Shown: positions 1-11,383, numbered from the stretch's first letter. The stretch is 64,000 bases of DNA from Liopterus haemorrhoidalis (GCA_963971575.1 OZ020618.1:4094501-4158500); one strand, 5' to 3'. The notes: a model not told the origin generated them from the letters alone. Translations and numbers: made by a program.

Positions 1-560
1 CTGCTACTAAGTCACATCATGTGTTAACAGTGCACAATTACAACTAAAAGGATTGTTTATGTAATGTCAGTGTGTCTATTCAGTAATTACACATTATACA
101 GAGTTTACTGCTCTATAAAATTACTATAAAATTAAATGGGCTCGCGAGTGGCTGGCTAAATACCTTGCGATCTCGTCACCCATCGCTATAGTAAAATACG
201 ACCCTTAACGCTCGACACTATTAGTTAGCTGAGGATATATGAACTGTTCCAATAAGGGTTTATTTCACAATACTGTTTCGCCAAATTGAAATTAACTTTT
301 TTTATAGGGTTACAAACCTTAAAACAAAATACTATGAATACCACATTCTGTTAAATGTCTCGAACCTACATTTTGTATGAGATCTTCCTAATGGCTAGGT
401 GTTTAAGACAGTGCTTTTCAATCAGTGTTCAAGGCTATCCTTCCTTAAGAAGATCTTCCCAATGGCTGTATGTCTATCCGAGTGTCTTCCAAGCGGTGTG
501 TCGGGACACATTAGTACATCACGAAGGATGTTACATGATTTAAATCAGGGGTCGGCAATC
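1..560. other. No gene seen
   Basis: AT-rich single-copy-looking DNA. Two short overlapping open frames (355-543, 399-608) resemble nothing I know and have no gene context, so they are not called. Confidence 0.5.
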
Positions 561-564
561 AACG

Positions 565-1105
565 ATCCATGGGACAAATGCAGCCCAACGATTTATTGTA
601 AAAAATAGAAAATACAAAAGGAATTATACTCTGTCAAAAATTTTGTTACTGAATGCGGCCTGCGACTTATAGAACTTAATATTGGATCCTCAGCTATTAA
701 TAGAATTATACACGTCCATCGGCATTTAAAAAAAAGTTGTCAATAGTTACAGCTAGCTAGAAAATATAAAATACAAATAGAAAATACAAACGAAAGTATG
801 TCCTGTCAAAAATTTTGTTACTGAATGCGGCCTTCCACTTATAGAACTTAAGATTTGATCCTCAGCTGTTAACAGAATAATACACGTCCATTGACATTAA
901 AAAAAAAGTTGTCAATAGTTGCTTCTAGTTAGAAAATATAAAATACAAATAGAAAATCTAATTAGAAAATACAAACGGAAGTATGTCCCGTCAAAAATGT
1001 TGTTACTTATTGCAGCTCGCGATTTATAGAACTTAAAATATGATCCTCAGTTATTAACAGAATTATGCACATCCATCGGCATTTTAAAAAAGTTGTCAAT
1101 AGTTT
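565..1105. repeat. Three diverged ~170-185 bp tandem repeats
   Basis: Three head-to-tail units are marked by the phrase GTCAAAAATTTTGTTACT near 632, 804 and 988 (changed by a few bases in the third). Each is followed by a 'GC-rich word, then ACTTATAGAACTT' block and then by a 'GTTGTCAATAGTT' block. The units differ by point changes and small indels, so the array is old. Some wording recalls the conserved parts of decayed hAT-type elements, but I cannot prove that origin. Confidence 0.7.
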
Positions 1106-2359
1106 TGTGTTACACTGGATTTCTAATCTTCAAAAAGCCGTAAGATAGCAAAAAGAGTGTAAAAACTTGCCTTGAAACTAAAAAAAAAAAAGTGGAAAAT
1201 TGTAATATGTGAGAAACTTATATTCCTTTTTTCGATTTACTTACTGTACAGGATATAATTAAATCTGATAGGCATGCATCTATTTGAATATCTGTGAATT
1301 GAATAAATCTAGGATTAAGTTTTTTAATTTGCCTGTTACAATTATTTAACGTACAATCAAAATGCCTGGTAGAGCCACGTCATTGTCAACCTCCGTGCCG
1401 GACGGACGGGACATGTATCTGGAAGCTAGTGTCCAAAGCAATGTCTAATAGAGTTTAATTGGACAATTTTTTAAAGGTCATCACTTGTACTTTAAAAATG
1501 AAGACCTTTTTGTCTTTAAATCAACACATCAATTTGAAAAATTAAATTTATTTAACCAATACTTATTTCCGAATAATTTCCAAATTCCTACCCTTAAAAA
1601 TAATTTCGATTTCTGAGTCCCCGCCGAAAGAAAAATTCCTGTGTGCGTGCCTGGACACCACATACTATTTTGTTTCATAGTTAGTGCAACACTGAAAATA
1701 CCTCATATTTTTGAAAGGGTTAGTTTGCGGATCTACATTGATAAACCTTTATTGACTCATTCCGGTCAGTACCATACACTTTTAAAATTTATCGCCACTT
1801 TTCATCCTATGTACTGTTTTGATTTCAAGTACAACAAATGCTTCTTTCTCAATACTTTGCGGTTGATTCCAATGTTACCCACAAAATACAAATGTAAAAG
1901 CATGTATGTATGCAAGTTTAACAGTAGACGTAACGTAGTAGTAACATAATACGTTGACGTAAAGCGTACAACGTAGGTACAAGATGTATATGCAATGAGT
2001 TAATTTTCCGAGAATCCCATTTCCTGGATTGAAATACCTTAAAGCAGACACTATCGTTTAGTGCTGCACAATCCGAGCGCCTCTAGCTATATTATCAAAA
2101 CTATTTCAGGTCTCTAAACCACCTACCAAAACATTCCACTCGCGGCAGCACCATCTAAATAATTTCATTAAAGTTACAAAAGCTCTGATATTGAGAATTT
2201 TGTTTACCGCAAATATTTATGTGGGATATCTTACTAAATATCTATTACCACTGAAATACAAATACTACACAAAAATATAATTTTTATTTTATTAAATCAT
2301 TACTGGTTCTCTCAAAATTCTTGCAAGCTAAACAAGTGTCTTAAAAAGTTAAAAATTAA
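1106..2359. other. No gene seen; one stray hairpin/T-run block
   Basis: No convincing coding region. The 102-codon frame at 1641-1949 has no recognisable domain. Near 1474-1512 there is one diverged unit of the TCACTT / AAGTGA / GACCTTTTT block described at 40963, 56265 and 62915. Confidence 0.5.
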
Positions 2360-2773
2360 CCTCAAGAGGAGTGGTCCAGGAATCAGGACAAAGGGCAGTG
2401 GACAAAAAGGCTCATCCCCAACATACCAGAGTGGCTGGCCTGTAAGTTCAGGAACATAGACTACTATGTCACGCAAGCCCTGACAGCCCATGGGTCTTTT
2501 AAGTCCTTCACTCTGAAGATTGGGAAGGACCAGGACGACGACTGTACCTACTGCGGGGCAGTCGACACAGCCGAACATACATTATTCATATGCGGGAGAT
2601 GGACTGCAGAAAGATTGCGAGCATACACGATAACAGAAGAAAATCTGACACCCGACAACATGGTCCAGGTTATGCGGCACTCCAGGTTATGGGAAACGGT
2701 GCGACAGATGCTGTCAACCATCATGAAGAGGAAGGAGACAGACGAGCGAGAAAGACAGAATAGGGGAATGTGA
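2360..2773 (+). pseudogene. R1-clade LINE, C-terminal end of ORF2 (5'-truncated)
   Basis: About 137 codons are open from 2360 to the TGA at 2771-2773 with no methionine start, so this is the tail of a longer polyprotein. It reads through a KGQWTKRLIP motif, then DYYVTQALTAHGSFK, then a zinc-knuckle-like CTYCGAVDTAEHTLFIC segment with the pattern C-x2-C-x7-H-x4-C, and a basic end rich in K, R and E. This order is typical of the C-terminus of R1-type non-LTR retrotransposons (established family knowledge, recalled from memory). The endonuclease and reverse transcriptase domains are absent upstream, as expected for a 5'-truncated insertion. The frame is undamaged over its whole visible length, which suggests a fairly recent insertion. 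The opposite-strand frame at 2312-2578 is a shadow. Confidence 0.8.
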
Positions 2774-2945
2774 GGATAGGTTGAGCTAGCCTGTTCCCTC
2801 CAAGATGAAAATCACCACAGATAGTTCCTTGGTGGGAAAAAAGAGGCAAGCAGGGTTTTTAGTCGGTAGGCCAAATGAAGGAGATTTCGATACCACCAGA
2901 TTGGTGTCTATAAAAGATTTTCCCTGAAATAAATAAAATAAAAAT
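2774..2945 (+). other. Probable 3' UTR of the R1-type LINE
   Basis: Directly follows the LINE stop codon and ends in an A-rich stretch of AAATAAATAAAATAAAAAT type near 2927-2944, which may be the retrotransposon tail. Beyond it, to 3154, I see nothing recognisable. Confidence 0.5.
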
Positions 2946-3157
2946 GGTAGTTGGAGGATGCAAATATGAGAAAGTATGGTAGATGAACCAAAACATCCCA
3001 GTCAAGCTGTAAAAGTTTCGGTCGGGTGGCCAAAGACACGTGTGGTCTAGAATTGCCCTGGTGGAACGCAATGCCCCTTCTGTTGGCTAATTCAGGCCGC
3101 TTCTGGTCGATTGCTCGCTTTAATTTACTTAGTTGTAAACAGTATTTATCCGAATAA

Positions 3158-3416
3158 GGCCCGGTCTTTCCACCTTCAGATAATGTTCCAGGTAACTATC
3201 TGACAGATAAGGTTATTTATAACTTCATCTACTGAATAAATGTCATCCCTTCTTTCTATATAAATGTATCTATCGGATAGTTATCTAACGGATAATGAGA
3301 CTGACGTATTGGATTCACTGACTGGTATTGACATTTATTCAGCAGATGAAGTTATAAATAACCTTATCGGTCAGATAGTTACCTGGAACTTTATCTAAAG
3401 GTGGAAAGACCGGGCC
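3158..3416. mobile_element. Harbinger/Tourist-like MITE with ~90-bp inverted repeats and TAA duplication
   Basis: A 259-bp element begins GGCCCGGTCTTTCCACCTT and ends with its near-perfect reverse complement. The inverted arms extend about 90 bp each (3158-3246 against 3327-3416) with a few substitutions and a small loop. TAA flanks both ends (3155-3157 and 3417-3419). A 3-bp TWA-type target duplication with long inverted arms and no coding capacity is the pattern of Tourist-like MITEs mobilised by PIF/Harbinger transposases (family knowledge). The superfamily call rests only on the target duplication and GG ends. Confidence 0.85.
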
Positions 3417-3419
3417 TAA

Positions 3420-4400
3420 ATGGTAAAATTTAAACAAAAACTTAAATTTTCTGAACCACTTAACCACTTTGGCACGTGGAATCATCAACGGCACAGCACA
3501 AATTTTTTAACTTTTCTCTGCTCTAGTCTTTAAAGCATTCTCTGTAAATTCCTAAATGCCGGGTACGTCCCTGAATTTCCTACCTGTTAAGATGTGCGCT
3601 TTAGTCTGGAATTCTCTGGAAATGAGTCTAGGTATTCATATTATAACAGTACATTGTTCTGCAACTACACAACTTGCTAGCTTGTGAGTTTTTTGCATAA
3701 ATAGTTTAAAACAACTAAATATTTCACGTGCAGCAAATATTTTTGTTTGCAGTACGTGTTCTAATTTTCTGTAGACACATAATATTGCGAGTTGGATTAA
3801 GTAATAAAAATAATATACAGGAAGATAGTGAAATCGTTTTTAGTTTTAATGTAACATTTTAATCTTGGATTAAATTAATTCAGATAACTCAAAATGATTA
3901 AAGATACAGAACGATAGTAACAAACTGGCTGAACTCACAAGCGACTCATAATTACGACAAATGTAACAAAAAGTTCATCATAAGGTGACAAGTGTCTCAA
4001 TCTAAATGGTGACAATCAGATCAATTCTGTAAAATGTTACTGTGTTGTAACGTTACTACAAGATAAAATATTATAAAAAGTATAATGACTTTCATTCATG
4101 ATAGTAACTGATCTTGCTAATAGTGACACATTTAGTTAGTATGATCATAGTAACTGAGTTGCAGAATTGGTCTGTATGTATACCAGCGATAGTGAACCTT
4201 TTTCCCCAATATTAAATTTGAAATTTTATAGTTTCAAATTGCGGGTCAAATACATAATGCGTAAATATAAAACCTGCCCCTTTAGGGTGTAAATATTTGT
4301 GTGGGATCCTCTACTAATCTCGTTAACTCTACCTGAGCTAGCGGCCTTGTATTTGATGTGTATAATAAAGGTAACAATAGGTAACAGTTGAATTTCATCT
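3420..4400. other. No gene seen
   Basis: AT-rich sequence with no long open frame, no inverted repeat that I could detect and no recognisable element. Confidence 0.5.
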
Positions 4401-4889
4401 CGCTATTATTATCATGTTTGTATATTTCTCTACTCTTGGTATTTTTTATTTTTGTACCGATAAAAATTATTTTAATAAATCGCCCTACTCCACTGTACAT
4501 CCGGAAACTATTGTTCGCCATTTTAAAAGACCATCTTGGTCTTTCCAAATAGCATGTTCACCTGGAAATGGGGAGGAAGGAAGGGAGATAGGAGGAGGGG
4601 TGAAGAAACGGTTGGAAGGGAAAAGAATGGAATAAAATAAATTAAAGATAGGCGAGAGAACTGGAAGCAAGAAGGAAGGAGATCGGAGAGGGAAACCAGA
4701 ATGAGAATAGGAAGAAAGAGAGGGACACTGGAGCAAGAAGAAAGAAATGAGAAAATGTAATATATTGTAAATTAAAATGTACTGTATTGTACGTTATGTA
4801 ATTTGGATTGTTTTGGTTATTTTATTTATTTTATTTCTATTTGTAATGGCTAATACCCTGAACGCCGCAAGGCCTAGGGAGAAATAAAG
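4400..4889 (+). other. Possible LINE 3' region with purine-rich block
   Basis: A strongly purine-biased block (4565-4750, G/A-rich on the plus strand) is followed by a short tail with CCCTGAACGCCGCAAGGCC and then GGGAGAAATAAAGAA and a TA run. The layout (biased C-terminal coding or UTR, GC-rich stem-like word, AATAAA-like signal, short tandem tail) is like the 3' end of an insect non-LTR retrotransposon. No domain is readable, so this is a weak call. Confidence 0.3.
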
Positions 4890-4978
4890 AATATATATAG
4901 AAAATTATCTACAGTCCACAACGAACAACGTTGAAGTTTATGAGCTATTGATTTAAGAGCTCTGAATGCGGCTTTAGA
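4890..4978 (-). mobile_element. Diverged single arm of a palindromic TTAA MITE
   Basis: Read on the minus strand from about 4976, it matches the arm of the palindromic element at 48921-49131: GCCGCATTCAGAGCTCTTAAATCAA, with the first 10-20 bases nearly identical, then an ACGTTGT word and a GATAATTTTC word in the same order. Only one arm is recognisable. An open frame on the minus strand (4874-5059) is a by-product of this sequence and not a gene. Confidence 0.45.
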
Positions 4979-5059
4979 ATATATTTGTCGCTTGATAATG
5001 AATATTTTTAATACATTTCTTAGACAGACTTTTTCTGTTTGTTCACTATTAATATCCAA

Positions 5060-5830
5060 ATATTCTTTACTATCTGTATGATCGTTATATTTAATACATT
5101 TAGTTAAGACAGTAAGAAAAGTGGTGTTAGAAGTTGTTGGATAGAAAGTCTGCTTTTAGTTACAAAGTGCCAAGGTAAATATCTTGGAAATATAATAGAT
5201 AAACTTAAATTGAAAGTCACTTTATATGAGATTTAAAAGGCTCTCCTTAAACGAATTATGTGAGACGAGATTAATTATCCAAGTTTCTCTCATGTCTGTC
5301 TAGTGTGAATAGAAAGACATTATATAGTAACAAACAAAGCGAAACTTCGCAAACTGGGTAAGTGAGTATTTCTCTAGAATACATAAATAAGACCCAGCAT
5401 ACCTTAACACCAACTATATACCATAAATATTTAAACATTCGAAGAGTACATAGCTTACATAGGCTTACTTTATTCTAATGATTACAATACGAATGAAATG
5501 AGTGGGGGAGATGTCTCTTTCTTTGTCGTTCTCTAATGCGAGACTTTCTAGACGCTCGTTAAAATGAGATTAAGGGCATTAAAGATGTGTTAGATAGCTA
5601 AATGCAACCACACAAACGAAATGAACGCTTTAGGTCCTAACTTTTAGATTCTATTGGATCTGATATGTCTAGGAAAGAGTTTCTTTAAAGAACCATTTCT
5701 TTCCATTGTCCAAAAGTCGTTTTATTCAATGGAAAAGATTCCATTATATAAATAATTTTTAAAGTAAAGACTTTACGTAACTACGTGGTAAAACTGTTGA
5801 CTAAGGATCATAAGGAAGCGACTCTAAAAG
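5060..5830. other. No gene seen
   Basis: AT-rich DNA between the MITE arm and the hairpin satellite; no coding or repeat structure recognised. Confidence 0.5.
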
Positions 5831-5843
5831 GAAGGAGGAAACT

Positions 5844-6905
5844 GTAGACACTCCTATATCCTATGATCGATATGAAAAATATTTTGCAGATATATTTCCT
5901 AAGAATCTGCGGATAAAATAAGGTATAAAAATGTCTAGAATTTCTTAGGCATAAATAAGAAATTCTAGACACTCCTGTATCCTATGATCGATATAAAAAA
6001 TATTTTGCAGATTTATTTTCTAAGAATCTGCGGATAAAATAACATATAGAAATGTCTAGGGTTTCGTAGGCATAAACAAGACACTCTAACCACTCCTATA
6101 TCCTATGATCGATATGAAAAATATTTTGTAGATTTATTTTCTAAGAATCTGCGGAAAAAATAATATAAGGAAATGTCTAGGGTTTCGTAGGCATAAATAA
6201 GAAACTCTAGACACTACTATATTCTTTGACTGATATGAACAATATTTTGCAGATTTATTTCCTAAGAATCTGCGGATAAAATAACGTATAAAAATGTCTA
6301 GGATTTTGTAGGCATAAATAAGAAATTCTAGACACTCTAACCACTCCTATATCCTATGATCGATATGAAAAATATTTTGTAAATTTATTTTCAAAGAATC
6401 TGCGGAAAATATAATATAAAGAAATGTCTAGAGTTTCGTAGGCATAAATAAGAAACTCTAGACACTGCTATATCCTTTGACTGATATGAACAATATTTTG
6501 CAGATTTATTTTCTAAGAATCTACAAATATAATTATTTACAGAAATGTCTAGGGTTTCGTAGGCATAAACAAGAAACCCTAGACACTGCTATTTCCTTTG
6601 ACCGATATGAACAATATTTTGCAGATTCATTTTCTGAGAATCTACAAATATAATTATTTTCAGAAATGTCCAGGGTTTCGTAGGCATAAACAAGAAATTC
6701 TAGACACTGCTACATCTATATTTTGCAAATTTATTTTCTAAGAATCTGACATATATAATTAGCAAGTGTCTGTATGTAGTGTCGGTAACATTATGACGTT
6801 AAATTTTCTTAAGGTTCTCGTGATTGGCAGACAATCCTATATCCTATGATCGATATTAACAATATTTTGCAGATTTATTTTCTAAGAATCTGACATATAT
6901 AATTA
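5844..6905. repeat. ~121-bp satellite with a hairpin in every unit (about 7.5 units)
   Basis: Each unit runs: a CACTCCTATATCCTATGATC-type block, an AATATTTTGCAGA block, a small hairpin GCAGATT...AATCTGC, then a larger hairpin TGTCTAG...CTAGACA around an 8-nt loop GGCATAAA. The large hairpins start near 5931, 6052, 6174, 6294, 6424, 6545 and 6666, giving spacings of 121, 122, 120, 130, 121 and 121 bp. The 130-bp interval contains a 9-10 bp CTAACCACT duplication. A last unit (6829-6905) lies after a spacer of about 90 bp and lacks the large hairpin. The two arms of the large hairpin change together between units (see findings). No transposon ends were recognised. Confidence 0.9.
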
Positions 6906-6954
6906 GCAAGTGTAAATATGTAGTGTGGGTAACATTATAATGTCAAATATATCA

Positions 6955-7165
6955 AAACCGAATATCAAACAACAACTGATAATTAGACGATTACAGTGGA
7001 TAGAGCATATTATGAGGATGAGGGAGGACAATGGTAAGGAGGATATGGGAGGGAAGATTGAACACCCGTCGACCAGTGGGACGACCTCACAAGGAGTGCA
7101 GAGATCAGCTAACCGAAGATTTAAGTATTGGTATCAAGGCCACATAGAAAGACCTGACAATTAAT
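6955..7165 (+). pseudogene. LINE fragment (RT C-terminal tail)
   Basis: The frame includes RRLQWIEHIMRMREDN followed by a basic stretch, resembling the 'RRLQW-GH-RM' tail found after the reverse transcriptase of many insect non-LTR elements (family knowledge). The same sequence recurs on the minus strand at 60420-60665, including the region that ends ...WYQGHIERPDN. The open frame begins at 6925, but only the part from about 6955 is shared. No catalytic RT motif is present. Confidence 0.55.
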
Positions 7166-7990
7166 AGATCTAGACGGAGAACTTATGTGAATGAGGCCAA
7201 TAGTCAACACGACTGAAAAAAATGTTTCAAAAATAATATGTCAATTTTGCATTCATAAAAGAGTTGTTATTATTACAATTTTATGTAAATTTCAGGTGCT
7301 TGACTAGAAAATGAACCCAAGTGTGTCAAACACTTCTAAGACTTGTCTGAACAGGAACAAACTGCATGTTTGCGCCTAAAATCATTTATCACAACCCTAC
7401 TCCAAAGAGTTGTAAACAGGTTATGTTGGTAACCATTTTAGGTGTTTCACCCTTTTCCGAAATACATGTTGACAAGAAAATTTTTCTTGAAAGTAAAGTG
7501 TATCCTTTATTACAAAGTTTCCTTTTGTTTGTAGCCATAACCTCAATCCAGACACACACACACACACACATAGACACATACATAAAGACACAAACTAACA
7601 TGAAAGTAAAGTTCTCTAATTAATCTAATTTCACGTAATTCATTTAAAGGCGGTTTCCTTTCAACTCTCTTCCCTGCTGCAGGTACATATGTACATCACG
7701 TACATAGACACACAGACAGACACAGCAGCGCCACTCTGTCGAATTATCAGTCGTGATTAACAGTGTTTCTGATTGGGACTACAATGATGTGATTAAATGT
7801 GGTCCGTATTGTGAATTCATGTCATTATGGTGTACGTATTGGTGAATTAACTACAGAACCGTATTTACAATAATCCATCGATGTACTGACTAACAAATAC
7901 CTAACAGTCTCATAAGTTATATCACATAACTTGTTTGGACAACAGTATTTTTAATATAATTAACAGAGGAGTCCGTGTATTCTCGGTGAA
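7166..7990. other. No gene; CA-rich microsatellite inside
   Basis: A (CA)n run lies at 7549-7570, with imperfect continuation to about 7600 and a second short CACAGACAGACACAG run at 7708-7726. The frames at 7366-7623 and 7389-7601 run through this simple repeat and are not supported as genes. Confidence 0.6.
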
Positions 7991-7999
7991 ACATATCTA

Positions 8000-8650
8000 A
8001 TATAAAATTTATAAATAAAACACTCGGTAAGTTTCACAAATATAAGTTTAATATACTCTATACGTATTTCGGCAGTGACGCCATGTACAGGAGTTCAAAT
8101 TACAAACTAAACTTATTTTTTAACAAATACATTCAGTGGGAACAAATATTAATGGTAGGGAATACAAGTGTAAACCATATTAGCAGATAAGGGAAAAAAG
8201 GGAAAAAAGAGAAAAAAGTTTTTTACCGATTTATTAGGGGTGAGTTGTAAACGTCAATCTGGTCATTCATTAAGGGAATTCCAGAGTTAATATTTTTGTG
8301 AATTTCTCGGTGTTCTAAAAGGTTCAGTTTAAGGCTTTTATTGTGAATGTGTAGGATTTTAAAGTCATTAACGGAAAGGTTATGATTATTGGAGATCATA
8401 TGTTCTGCTATGTTGGACTGTTCTACTTTTTTATTTTGGATGGCTTTCAAATGTTCACCAAATCTTGTAGCAAATTTTCGACCAGTTTGGCCTATATATA
8501 TATTGTTGAACAATCTTGGCACGATGCTTGATAAACTCCACTTTTGTTGTGTAAATCAGTTTTATCTAGTTTATTATTAACGAGTAAATTTTTAATTGTA
8601 TGTTTATTATAAAAGGCTGGAGTTGTATTTGATTTCTTTAATTTAATTAT
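8000..8650 (-). pseudogene. Penelope-like element, GIY-YIG endonuclease end (broken)
   Basis: On the minus strand a reading of SGVYQASCQDCSTIY is followed by IYIGQTGRKFATRFGEHL. This is the start of a GIY-YIG endonuclease domain as found at the C-terminus of Penelope-like retroelements (family knowledge). The Y-I-G core, the nearby R and the downstream E of the EHR stretch are visible. The two halves are in different frames: the joint falls in a (TA)n run at about 8497-8507 that has changed length. The coding part ends in the stop next to 8222. Downstream on the minus strand (8222 to ~8000) is a non-coding tail with CTGTACATGGCGTCACTGCC then GAAATACG, like the terminal region of such elements. 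The reverse transcriptase is not present. Confidence 0.75.
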
Positions 8651-9771
8651 TTAAATTAAAGACAATCATACACAATCATTCAGCCCTCATCCAGGTATAA
8701 GAGCCCGCTGCATTCTGCGATTAGCCTCGTTGCAAAAATAAGCCGACGTAAAATAAATAAAATAATAAATAATAGAACTATTCTTCTTTGATTTTATTTT
8801 TCATTAGTAGACCAGGTACCCAGTTATCCGTCAAGAATAATTATGTTACCCCAGTACAACCTGCCATTGTTCAATACTCGTTTCATCGCTATTCTTAACA
8901 GGATTTTTAGTGTCGATTATTATAAAATAAAATACAAATTATTTAAAATGACCAATATTGGCCTTTACATGGTCCTTGAGATACTCCGCCATTCGTCTAT
9001 TGCGGTACGTATCTCATACATTGAAAAATTGACCACCACATTGACAAGAAATTTTGTGAATCAATATTTAGTTGTATTTAAGTCATGTACTTTGAAAAGG
9101 ACAATGATTTGTAGTCTAGCAAATTCAGGTTTTGGTTTTTAGAAAGACTGACATCTGATGAAGTCAGGTCAATGGTTCTCCACCCATGTTTACGACAATT
9201 TTGGTATCACGGAGGTTGGTTTTATTGAAATGTAACGAAAAAATAGTAGTATCAAAGTATTCGTGTACCTACATCATCGGAAAATCTTACCGATTGTGCT
9301 AATAAATTTCTTTAGCACAATTTACAAACCATGCGATAATTTACGATCCAACACTTCCTGATTACTTTTTTTTCTAAGTATCGTATCCGAATTTTTTTGT
9401 TTCATCACAAGAAACGTCTGAAATCAGCCGGTGATTTACTAGCAACGGTTTTTTGGAAACAAATTGAACTAGATTTTCCTGAAAGATATTCAGGACATAT
9501 GTCTAGATAGATACAATCAAAGATAAAAGATGGATAAGAAAAGTATTAGCTGTATTTCAAAAAATATGTAATGAACTTGAAGTATGGGATAAAAATATAT
9601 AATGAACAAATATGCCGAGGCACATGGTTCGAGTCGCTCGTCCAAACGGAGTATAAAACTATTAAGTGTCAGGAGTCAGGCAGGCAATTTGTGTTGGTCT
9701 GCTGTGATGTGGGATAGTATTTACGAAACACCAAAGTGTCGCGCCACACCATTTGGAAAGCGCTGAACTAT
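8651..9771. other. No supported gene
   Basis: Contains a 99-codon plus-strand frame (8843-9142) without any recognised motif and AT-rich DNA. Nothing else is readable. Confidence 0.45.
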
Positions 9772-10694
9772 CAGGTGATTGCAAAAGTTCGTGCCCGTGT
9801 AATAATGACTGTATCCGTGATTTGGTGAATAGTATTCCACGGATTTCGAGTGAAGAAATTGCTGGGAAGTTAAATGTTGACAACTCGGCATTTCGCCATT
9901 TAAAAAAACTTGGCTATACTTCGAAATAGATATATGGGTTCCGCACATTTTGACAGAACGGAACAAACTGAAACGTGTTTCCACTGCCGTTTCTCTCCTT
10001 GCCCGTCAACAAAATGAACCTTTCTTGGATCGAGTAATAACTGGAGATGAAAAATGGATTATGTATCACAACATAAAAAGAAAAAGAAGCTGGAAGCATG
10101 GGAGTGAATGAGCAGAATCTATGGCAAAAGCTGAATTGCATCCAATGAAAGTGTTGTTATGTGTCTGGTGGGATTGCAGAGGAATACTTTATTTCGAGCT
10201 TCTTCCACGTGGCAAAACAATAACTGCGGAGAAGTACTGTGAGCAACTCACCCAACTCAATGTAGAAATCCAAGCAAAACGTCCAAGTTTGGTTAATATA
10301 AAAGACATCATCTTTCACCACGACGACGCTAGATCACATGTCGCTTAACAGACACTGCAAAAACTTAGGGAGTTAAAACGGGAAATCCTCCAGCACCCGC
10401 AGTATTGCCCTGAACTTGCCCCTTCAGATATTCATCTGTTTCGTACTCTTCAAAATAATTTGAATGGCAAAAAAATTGTTTCTGTGGAAGAAGTCAAAAA
10501 CTACCTTACTACTTTCTTTGAAGATATACCACCCAGTTTCTACAAAAAAGGAATTTAAAAACTTGTAAAACGTTGGGAGACAGTTATAGAAAATGATGGG
10601 GAGTACATTATTGATTAATAAAAATGTTTTTCCACGAAAATGTGTTTTATTTAATTTTATTTCAAATCGGGCACGAATTTTTGCAATCACATGA
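9772..10694 (+). mobile_element. Mariner element, 5'-deleted and broken (copy 1)
   Basis: Terminal inverted repeats of about 26 bp (TCAGGTGATTGCAAAAGTTC... and its complement at 10668-10694) are flanked by TA, as in Tc1/mariner elements. The transposase reading begins abruptly near the left repeat at the second helix-turn-helix region (RISSEEIAGKLNV), so roughly the first hundred codons are missing. The catalytic region is readable with ITGDEKWIMYHN (first Asp), FHHDDARSH (second Asp) and LAPSDIHLF (third Asp, D34D spacing typical of mariner). Stops occur after TSK, after KHGSE, after HVA and before KLVKRWE. Copy 2 at 27822-28751 shares the same missing 5' region and the stop before the last block, so the defect is ancestral. 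The 75-codon frame at 10121-10348 is part of this pseudogene. Confidence 0.9.
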
Positions 10695-10803
10695 TAGAAA
10701 ACATGTCTCTAAACTTAAATGTTTTTCATCTTATGGTTTTTGTTAACTTTATTTTAATATATCTTTATTTTTTTCATATTTTAATATATTCATTTATTCA
10801 AAA
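10695..10803 (+). repeat. 108-bp flank shared with the second mariner copy
   Basis: From the TA at the right end of mariner copy 1 to the phrase TTTATTCAAAA, the sequence is repeated almost without change next to the right end of mariner copy 2 (27712-27821, reverse orientation). The only difference seen is a 4-bp ACAT length change. The left flanks of the two mariners are unrelated. Confidence 0.85.
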
Positions 10804-11301
10804 TTGATCCTTTTTTTTATAATAAAGAAAAAATCTAAATATTTTGTCATGTAATGAAGTTGATATTGGGGGATATAATACATATTTGCAAGTAAATACA
10901 GGAATATGACAGCATAGGGGGAACTGGAGACTACAATGTACGAGCATATAAGGAAGATAGAAAGAATAAATATGCAGGGAAATATTGAAACGTATCAATG
11001 TATGACAGATGAATGAAGGGATTTATTTAAGGCATTACCAAGAACCCCAAATTTTTGAAAATAGGGAAGAATTTTTTATAAAAACATAAATATGTATACG
11101 CACAAAAATATTGTTACAAAACCAAATTCTCTAGTTTTCATCAAATTCGACTACTCTGTGACGTAAAACTACTCCTCGGAAAGTAGTCCCTTAATCACGC
11201 AGTAATGGGTAGACGCTAACTAACTCACAATGGGTAGACGCGTAAAATTAGTCCAAGCAATTCAAAACTCAAAAATTAAATTTTCATAATACTGGGTTTG
11301 G
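10804..11301. other. No gene seen
   Basis: AT-rich DNA with poly-T and poly-A runs. A short phrase AATGGGTAGACGC is repeated at 11203 and 11229. Confidence 0.5.
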
Positions 11302-11378
11302 CAAACGAATGTATTGTCTGGAACAATGCAATCTTTTGTTACGTCGTGTGACGTAACTGCGTTGATTCGCCGACGCTA
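11302..11378 (-). mobile_element. Half of a small palindromic MITE (same family as 39144-39260)
   Basis: Matches, in reverse, the left arm and loop of the complete element at 39144-39260: CAAACGAATGTATT, GGAACAATGCAAT, TTGTTACGTCGTGTGACGTA, ending GATTCGCCGACGCTA. The other terminal arm is missing. A mariner starts 5 bp further on. Confidence 0.8.
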
Positions 11379-11383
11379 GTATA

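Noticed and set aside
1641..1949. 102-codon plus-strand frame
   Set aside because: Low-complexity aromatic composition typical of translated AT-rich DNA and no known motif.
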